DNA of 64,000 nucleotides from Anaeramoeba flamelloides (lineage: Eukaryota > Metamonada > Anaeramoebidae). Position numbers and translations under genes: made by a program. Positions 11,609-24,153 of the stretch are shown in pieces (the stretch's first letter is position 1; every line of letters begins with the position of its first letter). The DNA lies in assembly GCA_027625915.1 (NCBI GenBank), contig JANTQA010000070.1, forward strand, positions 3,291,001 to 3,355,000, written 5' to 3'. The notes under the pieces are model-generated. The model saw only the letters and a list, made by a program, of their open reading frames with translations, had not been told where the DNA came from and ran no database searches.

Positions 11609-14600
11609 ATGAGCAAACAAAACAAACAAGAAAAAAAAAAGGAAAATAATTCAATAAAAGAAAAAGAAACACAAAAAGAAACTCAAAAAGAAAAAGAAAA
11701 AGAAAAAGGAAAAGAAAATTTCGTGAGCCTAAATTATTCGGATTATTTGGATTACGATCTTGAAAAAATAGTAACCAACAATAATTTCTCAAGACAATCT
11801 GTTACTAAGGAATTTTTGAAAAATGAGAGGAAATATTCTCAATTAATGGAAATATTCATTCAGTTTATTGTGGACGGGCTTGAAGAAAATTCAAACAGTA
11901 AAGAACCGATCATTAGCCAAGAGAATTTCAAATTAATCTTTTCAAAAATTAAACAATTTGCAACCATTTCAAGTAAAACCGTACAGAGTATTGAATTCAA
12001 ATTATTAGAGTGGTCTGAAAAAACAAAACTTTCTGAATGTTTTGAATTGATCGTTTGTCTTTTTACCTTTTTTCCTTCTTTTAATATTTAAATAAAAAAA
12101 AAACAATTTTTAATTCAAAAAATGCATTGTTTTCTTCAAAGATCTCTTTTTATAAAAAATTTTTTTCACTAATTGGAGTACTTTGTTTTTTTATTTTAAT
12201 TTTGACTTAAAAAAAGGACTCAACACTCGAAGACTACACTAGCTATTGTGGAAATTTTGAAAAAGTGTTAGAAATTTTGGATGAATGTAATAAAGTCTCG
12301 CAATTCTCAGAATTTTGTCATGAAATGGAATCTAGTCCTGCTTGTGATGGTATAACCTTAATTTCATTCTTAAAATTGCCTTTGATGAGAATTAAAAGCT
12401 ATTGTTTAGCGACTCATGTAAGCTTTTTGGTTCATTTTTTTTTTTTTTTTTTTTTCCTTCAAATAAATGCTATTTATTGGTGTTGAATCGAAAAACAATT
12501 TGGTAAATTTAAACTATAACATGACTTTTGTTATTTTGGCGAATTATTGACTGTTTTCGTTTGTTTCCCTCAGATTTGAGCTCCTAATTTCTGAAAATTC
12601 AATTAGCACATTTTTTTCCTTTTTCTCTTTGTTTCACAATTATTCGATCACAAGCTAAAATTGTTTTTTAAGGGATCAGCCTTTCAAGACAACAAGGCAA
12701 CATTTTAAGGTTTGTTTTGGTGGTGTTCAGTACTTTTAAAATTTGGAGATATCTGAAGTGTCTGAAAAAATTATGATCGACAAAGAAATCCAAGAAAAGA
12801 AAATTTTTTTGTGAGATTCGTTTTGTTTTTTAGATTTTTTTTCTCAAAAAGAAAATTCTTAAAATTGATTTGATTTTTTACAACACAGAAAGTTTTTACC
12901 TTGTTTATTACCATTTCCATAACCACTACACCACGAATAATCATTTATTGTAAGAAAAATTAATTTAAAGATTTTTTTTTCAATTTTGGGATAATTCTTT
13001 TGGTTTAACCCAAAAAATAATTTATTCAATATATTGAAATATATTTGTATTTTTTTTCAAAAAAGATAGTTTTCACCATTACAATTTTCAAAAAATTTAA
13101 AACATTTTACTTTGAAAATTTATTTATTTTTAATATGAAATTTGATTTTTCAAATCAAAATTTTCTTCAAGAGGACTGAGAATTTTGTAATTTTATCCTC
13201 AAAATTCAAAATCAATTTTATTATTCTAAAAATGATTTAAATTATGTCATACTGATTCTTTTGAAACAGACCAGACAATTTATTTAAAAAGAAATTCTCA
13301 AAAATGAAAATTTTTTTGCCTTAATTTTTTTTTCGTTAAATTTTAAAAAAGAGAACGACTTTTATTTAAACTAACAAATAATAAAAAAAATTGTCTTAAA
13401 TAGATCTCAATTTCATTTAAAAATTTTTGTTAAACTTATATCAAATTTAGATTTATTTCATCATCTATGCCTCTATTAATTTTATTTGTTGAAATTTGAA
13501 TTTAAATATTCATAATTAAAAATACTAACAAAATAATTAATTTTTATATTTCACAATAATAAAAAATCAAAATTATTTATTTAAAACTCAAAAATATCTA
13601 AGTTATCCCTCAAACTCAACAATTCTAAAATTGACAACATTCACTAACTGCTTAAATAGATATTACTATGTAATCAATAAAAATTCAAATAAATTTTGTC
13701 CTTTATGTTTAAAATATAAACAGAAGGAAATTATAGAAAATATTGATCATTTTTTATGGATATGTCCTTTCTATGAAAAAGATAGATTGATTTTTCACAA
13801 TAAATTGAAACAAATAAATCTTAATGAAATAATTTTAAACTGTGATAGTTTGAAATTATTTTCATTAATTAATAATCGTGAAATCTATGATTTCACGCTT
13901 AAATTTATGAAAGGTAATTTAAGTCTAAGGCAACTAGAGTGTAATTTACACTTCTTCAATAATAAAAAAAAAAAAAAAAAATAATTTATTTTTTTTAAAA
14001 AACTAATTTCTTTCCAACAGAAAATTAAAAAATATGTTATACCCATTTTCAAGAATTAACTTAATTGATAATAAAAATAAATAGGTTACTTTTTTTTTAG
14101 TTTTATATTGGAAAAAATTTGAATTTTTGATTTAAAAAAACCGACTCAAATTAATAAATTGTTTAGATGATGCCAACTTATCCATTTCCTACAACAAAAC
14201 ATAAATTAAAAAAAAAAAAAACAAGAACCAAGATGTAAACAAGATTTCATTTTTATTTTTAAAAAATACTGTTCCTGTAATTTCATTTACCTTTTGAAAT
14301 ATTACAAACATTTTTCATAAATTTAGGTGAAAAAAAATTATCTTATTATATATCACTTATCAGTAAACACAAAAAGTGCTAGAAATATATATATATATTT
14401 ATAGATATATATATTTATGTATGTACCAGAAATATTTATGATTGCTGATCATAACAAACAAGGTTTTACACAAAGATCTGATGACAACTTTGGTTCTATT
14501 TAAAATATTTTTCGAAATTTGGCTCATTATTATTTTACAAATGCAAATATCAATTTCAGAATTTGAGAAAAAAATTGAATATTTCCAAGAGAAGATGCGA

Positions 14601-16805
14601 TTTGAAAATTGCCAAATTTCCAAATCGAACCCCCACAAATAATACAATCTAATATCTAAGAACTTTTTTACACAAATGAAAAAAATATCCGTTATCATTA
14701 TCAATAATATATATACCCCAAGATGAATGGGCTGTTTCAAAAGGTATTTAAATAGGAAACTAAAATTCGAACATTATCCACACGGTCAAAACAGTTCAAA
14801 GAATCACAATAATACAATTTCATTCAATTTGGAAATAATTTTGATTTTTGTAAAATATGAAAATCATTTTTTAACCTCATGTAAACCATTGGAAAAAAAA
14901 TTTTTTGATCAAACAAAACAGATTACTTAATTCGTAAAACTAAAAGATGAAAGTTGAGATCTTCAGAATAGAAGAACTCAAATATAATTAGTTGATAGTA
15001 TCTAACCATTTGATTGATCAATAATTCCTAATAGAATTTTTACAAATTACAAATTGTTTTTTTTTTTTGCTCTCTCCAAAATTTTTAACACACTTTTGAT
15101 TTTATTAGTATTGACAATTATTTATTGTTTTTTCATTTGTGAGTATTCTAATTTATAAACAATTGTTAACATTTCAATTAGTATATGGCTCTAAATGGGT
15201 ATTTCTTCTAGAATTGATTAAATAAGATTTTTTTTTTTCAAAAATTGAATTTTGGTGTGTTAAAAATTTTGAATTGGAGTTTACATCCAAATCTATATAT
15301 TTCCCTAACTAGCAAAGATTAAATCATTTAAATTTTCATTTGATACATAACTCGTCTACCCAAATACCAAGATTTACAGAATCCACAATTACTAAACTCC
15401 ATTTCACTCAAAGGTGCCCAGCCAAAAATGAAAAAGTCACTTTATTTTTAAGAATCAACCAAACTTAGATTGTTTAGAAATACGAGAAATAAATAAACTT
15501 CATATAAGAGTCGATAATTATAAAAGAAAACCCTGAACAAACCTTAAATTTCAAAAAAAAAAAAAATGTTTAAAAATTTTTTGTCACCCATTCATTGGAA
15601 CGTCTCGTGCAAAATTCTCAATTTCTTTAGGAAATTAAAATTGTTGATAATAAGATTTTTTACTTGTTAATATATGAATTTTAAAAGAACATACAAAGCC
15701 TAATTTTTCTTAATGTTTATTTGGTTTTTCAAACATTTTTTTTTTCAAAGTTAATGTTACAAAAAAAAAATAAAAAAGAAAAGAAAAATAAAAAAAAAAA
15801 AAAAAAGCAAAAAGCAAAAAATAAAAAAAATTTTACAAAATGAGAAAAAATGATTTTGATCTAAAAATTGAAAATTTTAGTTTGATAAGAGTAATGAATT
15901 AAACTCATAGAATATCTTCCATTTCTTCCATAAAACTGGGCCCCTTCGACTGAAAAAGAGTTTATTTGTTATTGTATTTTCTTAAAGACAGTTGTAATTT
16001 TGAAACATTGATTCACCATAACATATTAAAATAAACTAAAATTCAAAATTTTCCACACAGCTAAAACGTTCCCCACAATCATAATAATACAATTTCATTA
16101 AAATTGGAGATAATTTTCATTTTTGTAAAATATGAAAATCATTTTTTCATCTTTTAGTTTTTGTTTTCATCTCATTGTTTGAATTACTTAATTTGTTTCG
16201 TGAGATCAAAATTTTTTTTCAACGATTGTACTATGCTTAAGTTGAGTTATTTAAAAAAGAAGAACTCTAATAAAATTTATTGGTAGTATCTAACCATTTG
16301 ATCGATCAATATTCCTAATAGAATTTTTAAACAAATTTACCAAAGTATTATTTTATTTTGCTCTCTCCAAAATTTTTAACACACCCATGATTTATTTGTA
16401 TTGATAATTATTTATTTAATGTTTTGTGAGTATTGTAATTTATAAAAAAGTGTTAACATTTCAATTAGTGAATGGTTCTAATTTGGTAAATCAACTAGAA
16501 TTGATTAAATAAGTTTTTTTTTTCACAAATCGGATTTTGATGTGTTAAAAATTTTGAATTGGGGTTTATTTTAAAAGTATTTCACTTCAATTTAAAAATT
16601 GCTTTAATTTCTCAAGAGATTTGGTTTTGTTGATTATTAGAGGATTTGGCAGTATCTTTTACAATTCACAAAAAAAATCGTATTTTTTTATATTAATTTT
16701 GATAAAATTTTAAATTCAAGATAATATTTGTTTATAGATAATTATTATGCATTTATTTACAAATTATTATTATTTTTATTTTTATTCTCTTTTATTATTT
16801 ATATT

Positions 16806-16867
<62 letters not shown>

Positions 16868-19800
16868 TCCCATCACTATTTGCTAATAATTTTTCTAAAA
16901 ATAATAACTTAATTATCTATTTCTTCAAAAATAATTTATTTTTCAATAGACAATTTTGCTTTATACACCAAAAGAAAATGAGGATTATGAGATATTAAAT
17001 TCATTTTTAGAAAAAACTAAACAATCCATAGAACATATAAAAAAAATAATTAAAGAAAACGAGACTTTAAAAAATAAAAAAAAGGAAAAAGAAAAAACAA
17101 CAAGAGATATCAAAGAAATTTTATCAAAAATAATTAAACCTCCTAAAGTAATTTATTATTAATTTTTTTTTTTTTTTTAAATATATTTAATTATTATTAA
17201 TACTTTAATTTCAGAAACAAAATTTAATGGTTTCTTAATTATCAAAAATTATTCATTAATAATCAATAATTTAAACTAAATATTACCATTTCCATAGGAT
17301 ATTTTTAAAAATGAACATAATTTTTTGCTGGAAACTAGTGTATTTAAAATTAGTAGGAAAAAAGCACAAAAACGATTTTTATTTTTATTTCATGATCTTT
17401 TAATTATTGGTGCACAAAACAAAATCCGTAAAAAAAAAATAACTTTTCGTAGATGTCTTAGGTTAGCATATATTGGGATTGATAAAACCGAGCCTTCTGG
17501 AGAGTACAAATATGGGTTTTTAATACAAGCAAACCCAAAAAGTTTTAAAATTTTTTTTCAAACAGAAGAAGAAAAAGATTTATGGTTTGAAACAATTTCA
17601 AACCAAATGAAAATCTTAAAAAAGGATTTAGAAGAAAATAATAAGGAATTTAAACCTGCACCAGTTTGGATGCTTAATTCGGAAAGCTCTGAATGCTTAA
17701 TTTGCTGTACATCTTTTAGCACAATAAAAAGAAGAGTAAGTTTTTTTTTTTTCTTATTTTATTTATATCTGTTATTTTATTTTTTTTTCATACTTTTATT
17801 TTTTTTTTGTTAAAATTTAAATTGACATTCGATGTATTTTTTAAAATTAATAATAACGAAAAATTAACAACATTTCATTAAAATTCTCGATTTATTTCAT
17901 CTTTATTTATACAAATTAGATTTTAATTCATTAATAAAATTTTAACTTTATAATTCAAACTATTTATATTGATACTAATTCTAGTTTATCATCATGTTCA
18001 AATAATAATAAATAGTAATTTATATTTTTAATTTATACATTTATATATGCAGCAACAAACAAAAAATTAGTAAAAATGAATATTTTGTTCAATTTTTTTT
18101 TTTATTAATTGTATTTTAAAGTATGATATTTATGGAATAAAATATATTTTTAATCAGGAGGAAAGAAATTTAACAGTTGTTGATTCATAAAAGATAATTA
18201 ACAAACAAAAAATTTCGATTAAATGAATTTTGAAAGATTGATATAAAATAATTTTTTTCAAAAAAGTGTAACTATTTCTTTGTGAGTAAAGTTTTAAGAA
18301 TTGAAAAGTGTAATAGTTGAAAACTTGCTGTAATTAGAAAATTAGATAAAATTGTTAACTGTTTTGGCAAAGATTCTAAAATGAAAAATTTTGAGTTTTT
18401 TTGATTTCCAAAAAGAATATTTTTAAATTTATTTCCTAATAGGACTACCTTTCGGATTTATATAATAATCTCAACACCTATTGTAACAATATCATTTAAA
18501 ATGTGAAAGAATGATCTTCAAAATATTCTACAATTAGGATCAAAAAATCATTTTTTGTAATTGTTTTAATGGAAAATAAATTAAAAAAATAATAGATACC
18601 TGAACTCGAAACCCTTGCTAAGAAATGTGACAATGAAATGTACAAATGAAAAAGAAAAATAACCGAGATTTTCTAACTTAAAAAATTACAATCATTTCAA
18701 ACATTTTCAATAAACAACTTGAACTTTAAAAGATCACATTTTCTATGATTTTTGATCATTGAATTACATTGGATTGTTCTATTGTCTCCATAAATCATAT
18801 TAATTCCGAAAAAAGAGTTGTGGTTTTTTCTTAATTTTTTTGGTTTTGATTCTTTTTATTTTTTCAAAAATTGAAGTTCACAACAACTCTTTTGTGATAT
18901 ATTATTTACTCGACTTCATTTTTGAACAGAAACGAAACTTAGAAACATACCAAACATTTTGTTTTTATTTTCATGAGATATTGGTTTTTTTGTTTGTCTT
19001 GTTTCTCTTAAAATCTTATTTGTTAAGTAACAAGACAAATTGTTCCGAGGTTGTGTGGGAAAGGTTTTGAAGGAATTTTTCATGAAAGGATCTTTGAAAA
19101 TTAAATTTGCAAAATATAGCATGTTTTTGTAAATTACAAAAAGTATAATTGAAAGAAAAGAAAATGATCTTTTTGGGGAAATGAGGATTTTTGTGGATTC
19201 AATACAATATCAAACCCACCCCCGTGTCTTCTTATCGAAATGTGTCTTTGTAGGAAAATAACAAAGGATTAGTCATCAAAAATTGCAAATTTCCTACATT
19301 TTGAACTTTTAGAACAAAATTTAAAACCCTCTTAATTTACTTCCTATAGCTTATAAAAAAAACGTAAAATTCTAGACAAGGCGCCAGGGTTTTAAAAATT
19401 GTTCCAAAGGGAAATTTTCTGAAATAGCTAATTTTAACCGATCCTTCTTTTTCATTTTTTAATATCACAGAAACGACAGACATCACAGAAATCACAGAAA
19501 TCACAGAAACGAGTAGAGAAAATTTTAGGGAAAATATTTCATTTTTTACTTCTTAGATCTAACTGAATAAAAAATTGTGAGATTTACCAATCTAAATACT
19601 GATTAGAGCACACAAAAAAGCCAATTTTCAATTTGAAACGTAGTTCTTAAATTTCTGGGTTATTGATCTTCAATAATTTCTTAATGAGTTTGTGATTATA
19701 TATTCAGAAAATTTTTTTAAAAAAAAATTGGAGTCTTAAAATAACTTGTTAAAGAACATTAAAAAAAAAAAATATCCTTATTAAAAATAAAAAAGTTAAC

Positions 19801-22176
19801 TTCAAAAAAATTATATACAATGTCCCACAAAAAAAAAAAACAATTCCAATTTAGGAATATTTCAAAACTAAATCTAGAGATTCATTTTATAGAATTTTTA
19901 AAAGTTAGAAAGGTAAATTCAAAAATATTTCATAATTACTAGAGTCATTTTAAAAAAGTGAAAACTATTTTTTTATTTTGATTTTGTCAGAATTAAAACT
20001 TTTTGCAAGTTTTATGTTTTAATAAAGTGTGAAAATTTTTAAAAAGGGGTGCTTTTCTTCAGAATACAACCTCTACACCTGATTTAAAGGCCGAGATCTC
20101 TCATTTATTAAAAAAAAAAACTTGAAAAAAGTTTTGATTCTGAAAATTTTTTCACTTTTTTAAAAATAGATTACTGGATAAAAGTTTTAGAAATGTCCTC
20201 ACTTTTTAAAACGGCTTTAACTTAGTTTATTCCATCCAAAATTCCAAAAAATCAATTAATTTTTCACCAGCCAACTGAATTTTAAAAAACATGATGAACA
20301 AAATTTGAAAGGTATAAGTTGTATTGTTTAAATTTAAGGTTTTTATTTTCATATAATAATTAACAGGTAAATATAAAAAATATTAAAGAATTGGTTGTTC
20401 TTGAATACAGTCGTTTAAAAAGGTGAGGACATTTCTAAAACTTTTATCCAGTAATCTATTTTTAAAAAAGTGAAAAAATTTTCAGAATCAAAACTTTTTG
20501 AAATTTTTCTGATTTAATAAAGTGAAGATCTCGGCCTTTAAATGTGAGGTATAGAGGCTGGGGTGTTAAGAAAAGCTCTTTTTTTTAAAAAAAAGTTCAC
20601 ACTTTATTAAAACATAAAAGCTTTCAAAATGAAATAGCCACATTATCACTAATTCTATATATTTTTTGCACATTTGTTTTCTTCTTGTTATTTTTATTCT
20701 TCTCATATATTTGTATTGGTACAAAACACAACTATAGTTTCTGGATTTTCTTTTTTTGATCGATCATCAATGAGAAGGAAATTCCTCTTTCTTCTTTTTT
20801 GTTATTTAATTTGTGAAGATAATAACCTCCATTTTAAAAAAAACACATCTATTTTATATTCAAGTATATTGTTGAAATGGATGATTATTTGTTTGATCAT
20901 AAAATTCACAGGATATTTTACTTCGGTTAAAAATGAAAAAATGAAAAGAAAAAATTTTGTTTTATAACGTAAAAAAATCCGAATGACTTTAATAAAAGTT
21001 TGATGTCTTTCATACCTTTCAAACATTTGAAGACACTTTACAACCCTTTCAAACTCTTTCTAACATTTTTAAAGGTGACAAGTATTTTTAAATTCTCAAA
21101 GTGTTTTTTAAAGTCAAGGGATTTTTTTAAGGTTATTTCAAAAAAAAATAATTTTTCTTTGTCGTGATTTTATATTTTATTGTGATAATGTGGATTATCA
21201 CGTATTTTATGATTTTTTTGCAATAAGGTATGAATAATCACGATCTTTTTTAATATTATCACGAATTTATTACATATATTGTGATATTACGTGTTATCAT
21301 CAAAACCTCTATTAACAATTTTTTTTCTTAAAATTGGTCGTTCAAAATACTTTTTTGGTATAATTGACTTTTTTGTGAATAAAATATTTTTTACATAAAG
21401 TAAGTTATTCGTAAAACAAAATAATTGATATTTAAAAGAAATAATTACATTACTGTGTATTCTCGACTTTTATATGAAAAAATTCTAATTTATTATTTCA
21501 AGTTAGTCACATTTTTTGAAATATACTTTATTTATTACACCATTTGAGAGACAAAAATAATGAATGATTCATAGTATATGAAAAATATAAAAAACTCAAG
21601 TGTAGAATAAAAATTCCAGTTTTTTTCACAAAAAAATGAAAAAAAGATATGAAATTATCAAAAATAAAACAATAAATTTATGTATTTTTTTTTTTTTGCA
21701 AATTAATTCCTAACTTTTGTTTTATTAATATCACCATATTTTTATAAATTAAAAAAAAAAAAAATTATTTATTTATCATTTTAAAGCATCATTGTCGTGA
21801 GTGTGGACGATTAATATGTTCCAATTGTTCAAAAAAAAGAAAAGTTATCAAAAGTGTTTCAAAAAAACGAGTAAGGATTTGTGATGTTTGTTTAATAAAA
21901 AGTGAAAATGAACAGAAAGAAAATAATAAGGGAAATGAAAATGAGAAGGAAAAGGAAAAGGAAGATGAAAAGGAAAATGAAAAGGAAAATAATAAGGGAG
22001 ATGTAAAGGAAAAGGAAGATGAAAAGGAAAAGGAAAAGGAAAAGGAAAAGGAAAAAGAAAAAGAAGATGAAAATGAACAAGAAACAGTAAACGAAAACGA
22101 AATAGAAGGAAATGAAGAGAAAAAAGAAGAGAAAAAAGAGAATGATTTAAATGAAAAAACTGATGAAAAAAAATAA
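11609..22176 (+). CDS. FYVE, RhoGEF and PH domain protein (FGD-like), five exons
   Basis: Predicted guanine-nucleotide exchange factor for Rho/Cdc42-type GTPases, placed on phosphoinositide membranes. Exons: 11609-12052, 12217-12417, 16950-17147, 17298-17735, 21787-22176. All junctions are GT-AG and phase 0, giving 556 residues. Residues 1-55 are Lys/Glu-rich. The DH domain is about 60-250 with the catalytic-type Glu in KEFLKNERKY (E73) and a P-L-M-R-I motif followed by a TPKENEDY helix start, as in DH domains. PH is about 285-390. FYVE is about 403-465, with W405, zinc Cys 414, 417, 430, 433, 438, 441, 459, 462 and the basic motif RRHHCRECG. The tail is (KE)-rich. Introns are 164, 4532, 150 and 4051 bases; the two long ones are full of repeats. 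The last intron falls between R427 and H428, inside the FYVE signature. The weakest junction is intron 1: its donor GTTTGT and A-rich acceptor are atypical. Start ATG 11609 is preferred over an in-frame ATG at 11543 because the first 22 residues of the longer frame are AT-noise. Confidence 0.85.
13585..13985 (+). mobile_element. LINE 3' fragment in intron 2 (best copy)
   Basis: An open frame to 13984 encodes about 130 residues of a non-LTR reverse transcriptase C-terminus. It reads ILKLTTFTNCLNRYYY, then C-P-L-C, then DHFLWICPFYEKD (His and Cys of the zinc knuckle) and ends in a Lys run made by the poly-A tail. The family normally has an endonuclease and reverse transcriptase upstream; here only the last part is present, so the copy is 5'-truncated. 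Five other fragments in the window match parts of it. It lies in sense orientation in the FGD-like intron. Confidence 0.8.
14754..15284. mobile_element. MITE family F, copy F2 (in FGD-like intron 2)
   Basis: Same block order as F1 and F3: AACTAAAATTC, TCCACAC, CACAATAATACAATTTCATT, GATAGTATCTAACCATTTGAT, CTCTCCAAAATTTTTAACACAC, AATTGGAGTTTA. The left boundary lacks the TA seen in the other copies. Non-coding. Confidence 0.7.
15393..15964. mobile_element. MITE family E, short copy E6 (572 bp, in FGD-like intron 2)
   Basis: Left end TAAACTCCATTTCACTCAAA and right end (reverse complement) TAAACTCTTTTTCAGTCGAA, each followed by G-rich GGTGCCCAG or GGGGCCCAG. These terminal inverted repeats match the ends of the 705-bp elements at 49994-51676. 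The interior differs and holds long A-runs (15770-15840). Sits between F2 and F3. Confidence 0.65.
16032..16568. mobile_element. MITE family F, copy F3 (in FGD-like intron 2)
   Basis: Starts TAAACTAAAATTCAAAATTT and ends AATTGGGGTTTA. Internal blocks are shared with F1 and F2 in the same orientation, 537 bases long. Its right end lies 381 bases before exon 3 of the host gene. Confidence 0.75.
16811..16866. repeat. (TC)n-(TA)n microsatellite
   Basis: A pure TC run followed by an alternating TA run, just upstream of exon 3. The open frame that spans it is low-complexity and not a gene. Confidence 0.9.
18430..19110. repeat. Dispersed repeat R, copy 2 (in FGD-like intron 4)
   Basis: Collinear with copy 1 at 4205-4850 (CATTTCAAACATT, TTTTTGATCATTGA, TTGTCTCCATAAATCA, ATTGAAGTTC, CTTGTTTCTCTTAAAA). 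Neither copy has a shared long reading frame, so the open frame at 18840-19070 is taken as chance. Confidence 0.45.
19463..19510. repeat. Short tandem repeat, unit ATCACAGAA
   Basis: About five imperfect 9-base units in tandem. The reverse-complement unit TTCTGTGAT also occurs at 10878-10895 inside repeat A3. No function seen. Confidence 0.7.
19996..20628. mobile_element. Foldback element Q with ~215-bp inverted arms (in FGD-like intron 4)
   Basis: The left arm (about 19996-20215) and the right arm (about 20412-20628) are reverse complements over GTTTTAATAAAGTGTGAA, TTTAAAGGCCGAGATCTC, TTTTCAGAATCAAAACTTT and GATTACTGGATAAAAGTTT. The spacer is about 195 bases and unrelated. Non-coding. Single arms of the same family appear at 42200-42480 and 61735-61865. 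Confidence 0.75.
21150..21340. repeat. Repeat J, uninterrupted copy with TATCACG motifs (in FGD-like intron 4)
   Basis: Carries several ATCACG/CGTGAT words in both directions and ends TATCATCAAAACCTCTATTA. The same sequence recurs at 43165-44080, where it is split at a TA by element G2. This copy therefore serves as an empty site. Confidence 0.55.
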
Positions 22177-22819
22177 TAATAATTTTCAAATTTTCATTTT
22201 CATTTTTGAAATATTGTTATTAAAAAAATTAAAATTAAATAAAATTTAGGAAAAGTTTAATATTATAATCAATCTGAATAAATTATAATAATAATCAATT
22301 TATACTTTTTTGAATAACTAACTTTTATTTTATTTTTTAAAATTATTATTTATTTTTTATTCTATTAATGTGATTTATTTATTAATTTTAACAGCAATAA
22401 TTTTATTAATTAAAAGAAAGAAAAAAATCTATTTGATTTCAGAAATAAAAGTTTAATATCCTAATAAAATAAATAAATTAATTTTTTCAATTTGTTTTTA
22501 TTTTTATTTTTTTTTATTGGTGAAGAGAGTAATCAAAGATCCTCTTAGACACTGATCAATAATTGTAAAATAGTAATTTAGATGTTAAGAAAAAAATTAT
22601 TTTGGGATCGGGTCAGTTCCAAGTTTTTTATTGTTTGTAACAACAAAAAGGAGTATAAAATTATTAATTTTTTTAAAAAAGAAAAATTTAATAATTAAAA
22701 AACTATGGGAAGAGTTTATATCACATAAAAAAAAAAAAAAATCTGTTTTACATTTTGAACATAAAAACTGAGAGTCAATACTCTTTTCATTGAAGTTTTA
22801 TTATTTATGTATATAAAGT
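22177..22819. other. 3' flank of the FGD-like gene, nothing else recognised
   Basis: Contains AATAAA-like words expected downstream of a gene, but the AT content makes a polyadenylation call unsafe. No other gene seen. Confidence 0.4.
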
Positions 22820-23340
22820 AGTGAAAAAAATACCTGGCATGAAAAAAATCCATGACATGATTGTTAGTTGTGAATATTATGAAAATTGCTGTGTAAAATT
22901 TCTTTTATTTAAAATCAAATCCTTTTTTTTATAATATTCAAATTTATGAAATTTTAAAAACATAACTCATCCACTTATTAGAATGATGATATAAGAAATC
23001 GCACTTGCTCAAAACACCATTCAATCAATCAATCAAAAAACAAGAATAAAAATTGACATTTTCCAAACTCTTGTAGATCTCTATAATACTTGATTGTTTT
23101 TCAAAAAAAGTAGATCTCCATAGCAATCAAACAATTATACAAGTTTTCTATTGATACAAAACTGTAATGAACTTTAGGTAGGTTTATTACTGAGTTCATA
23201 AACAATTCTGTTAGTTATAAATAAGAGTTGATTTTAAATAAAAGAAATTACACAATAATTTTCCTAATATTCACAATTAAAAATCTTTTCTGGAATTTTT
23301 TTTATATACCCATATTTTTTTCACTACTTTAAAATAGATT
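22820..23340. mobile_element. Foldback element K, ~100-bp inverted arms
   Basis: The left arm (22820-22925) has AGTAGTGAAAAAAATA, GTTAGTTGTGAATATTATG and TTTTATTTAAAATCAA. The right arm (23210-23335) is the reverse complement of the same words in mirrored order. The spacer is about 285 bases and non-coding. No direct repeat was established at the ends. Confidence 0.6.
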
Positions 23341-24153
23341 TTTTATATGTATTTGAGTCATGGAGTTTAAAAGTACTAATACCATTTACCTTTAATTATA
23401 ACAGAGTTTAAGTATTATTGAATCTATGTTGAAGATACTGATAAATTCTCATAAATTTCAAAAAATTTTTAGTTTAATTCCCATTTTTATAAATCTTTGA
23501 ACTGTTTCTTATCAAGCAGTTCAGTAATAAGAATATTTTGAAGAACAACTAATTTTACTAAGTTTCTTGAAATTTAATCCATAAAATGCTTTATTGTAAG
23601 CTTGATCAGAATAATTTCAAAAATGGAAAATCAAGTAAAAATTGTCTACCATTTATTAGAATTTATCAATAATCCCTAAAATTGATATAATTATAGTTTA
23701 TGATCTTTGATTCCGTTCTTCCGAAATCAGACTATCGTTTAGGATTCTTTGTTTACTCCAAATTAATCTAATACACTTAATAAAAAAAAACAAACCAAGA
23801 AACAAATAAGGACATAATTAAAATATATTTCTTGTTAACTAAAACAAAAAAGAAATAGAAAATGGAAAAAAAGTGTAAATTTTTTACCATTTAGTCTTCA
23901 AACATAAGTATTTAAAAAGAAGGAACTTTTTTTTATGAATTATCGAAACCTACCTTACATGGTTTGTTCAAATTCTTATTATTAAAATATCAGATGAAAT
24001 AAGTGACTCAAGAAATATCTATAAAAACACAAATCATTTTTTCATTATTTTGTGCTACTCAATTGTTTCCTTTTTCATTTTCAAAAACCTGAAAGCAACG
24101 TATTCATCAAAAACGAAAATCAAGAATAACAAGATCAATAACAAAGAATAATC
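23341..24153. other. Upstream region of the YEATS gene
   Basis: No repeat or second gene recognised. Presumed promoter and 5' untranslated region; A-rich leader just before the ATG at 24154. Confidence 0.4.

Noticed and set aside
11415-11792. Minus-strand frame over the first FGD-like exon
   Set aside because: Antisense of the Lys/Glu-coding tract; no domain and Phe/Leu repeats.
13631-13984. 117-residue open frame as a host gene
   Set aside because: It is the C-terminal part of a LINE protein, repeated in five other fragments, ending in a poly-A-encoded Lys run.
16747-16998. Open frame upstream of FGD-like exon 3
   Set aside because: Runs through (TC)n and (TA)n microsatellites; the real exon in this area begins at 16950 in another frame.
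19463-19510. Possible CRISPR-like array (ATCACAGAA units)
   Set aside because: Units are 9 bases and directly adjacent with no spacers; the genome is eukaryotic.
21848-22189. Minus-strand Phe/Pro/His-rich frames
   Set aside because: Antisense of the Lys/Glu-coding last exon of the FGD-like gene.
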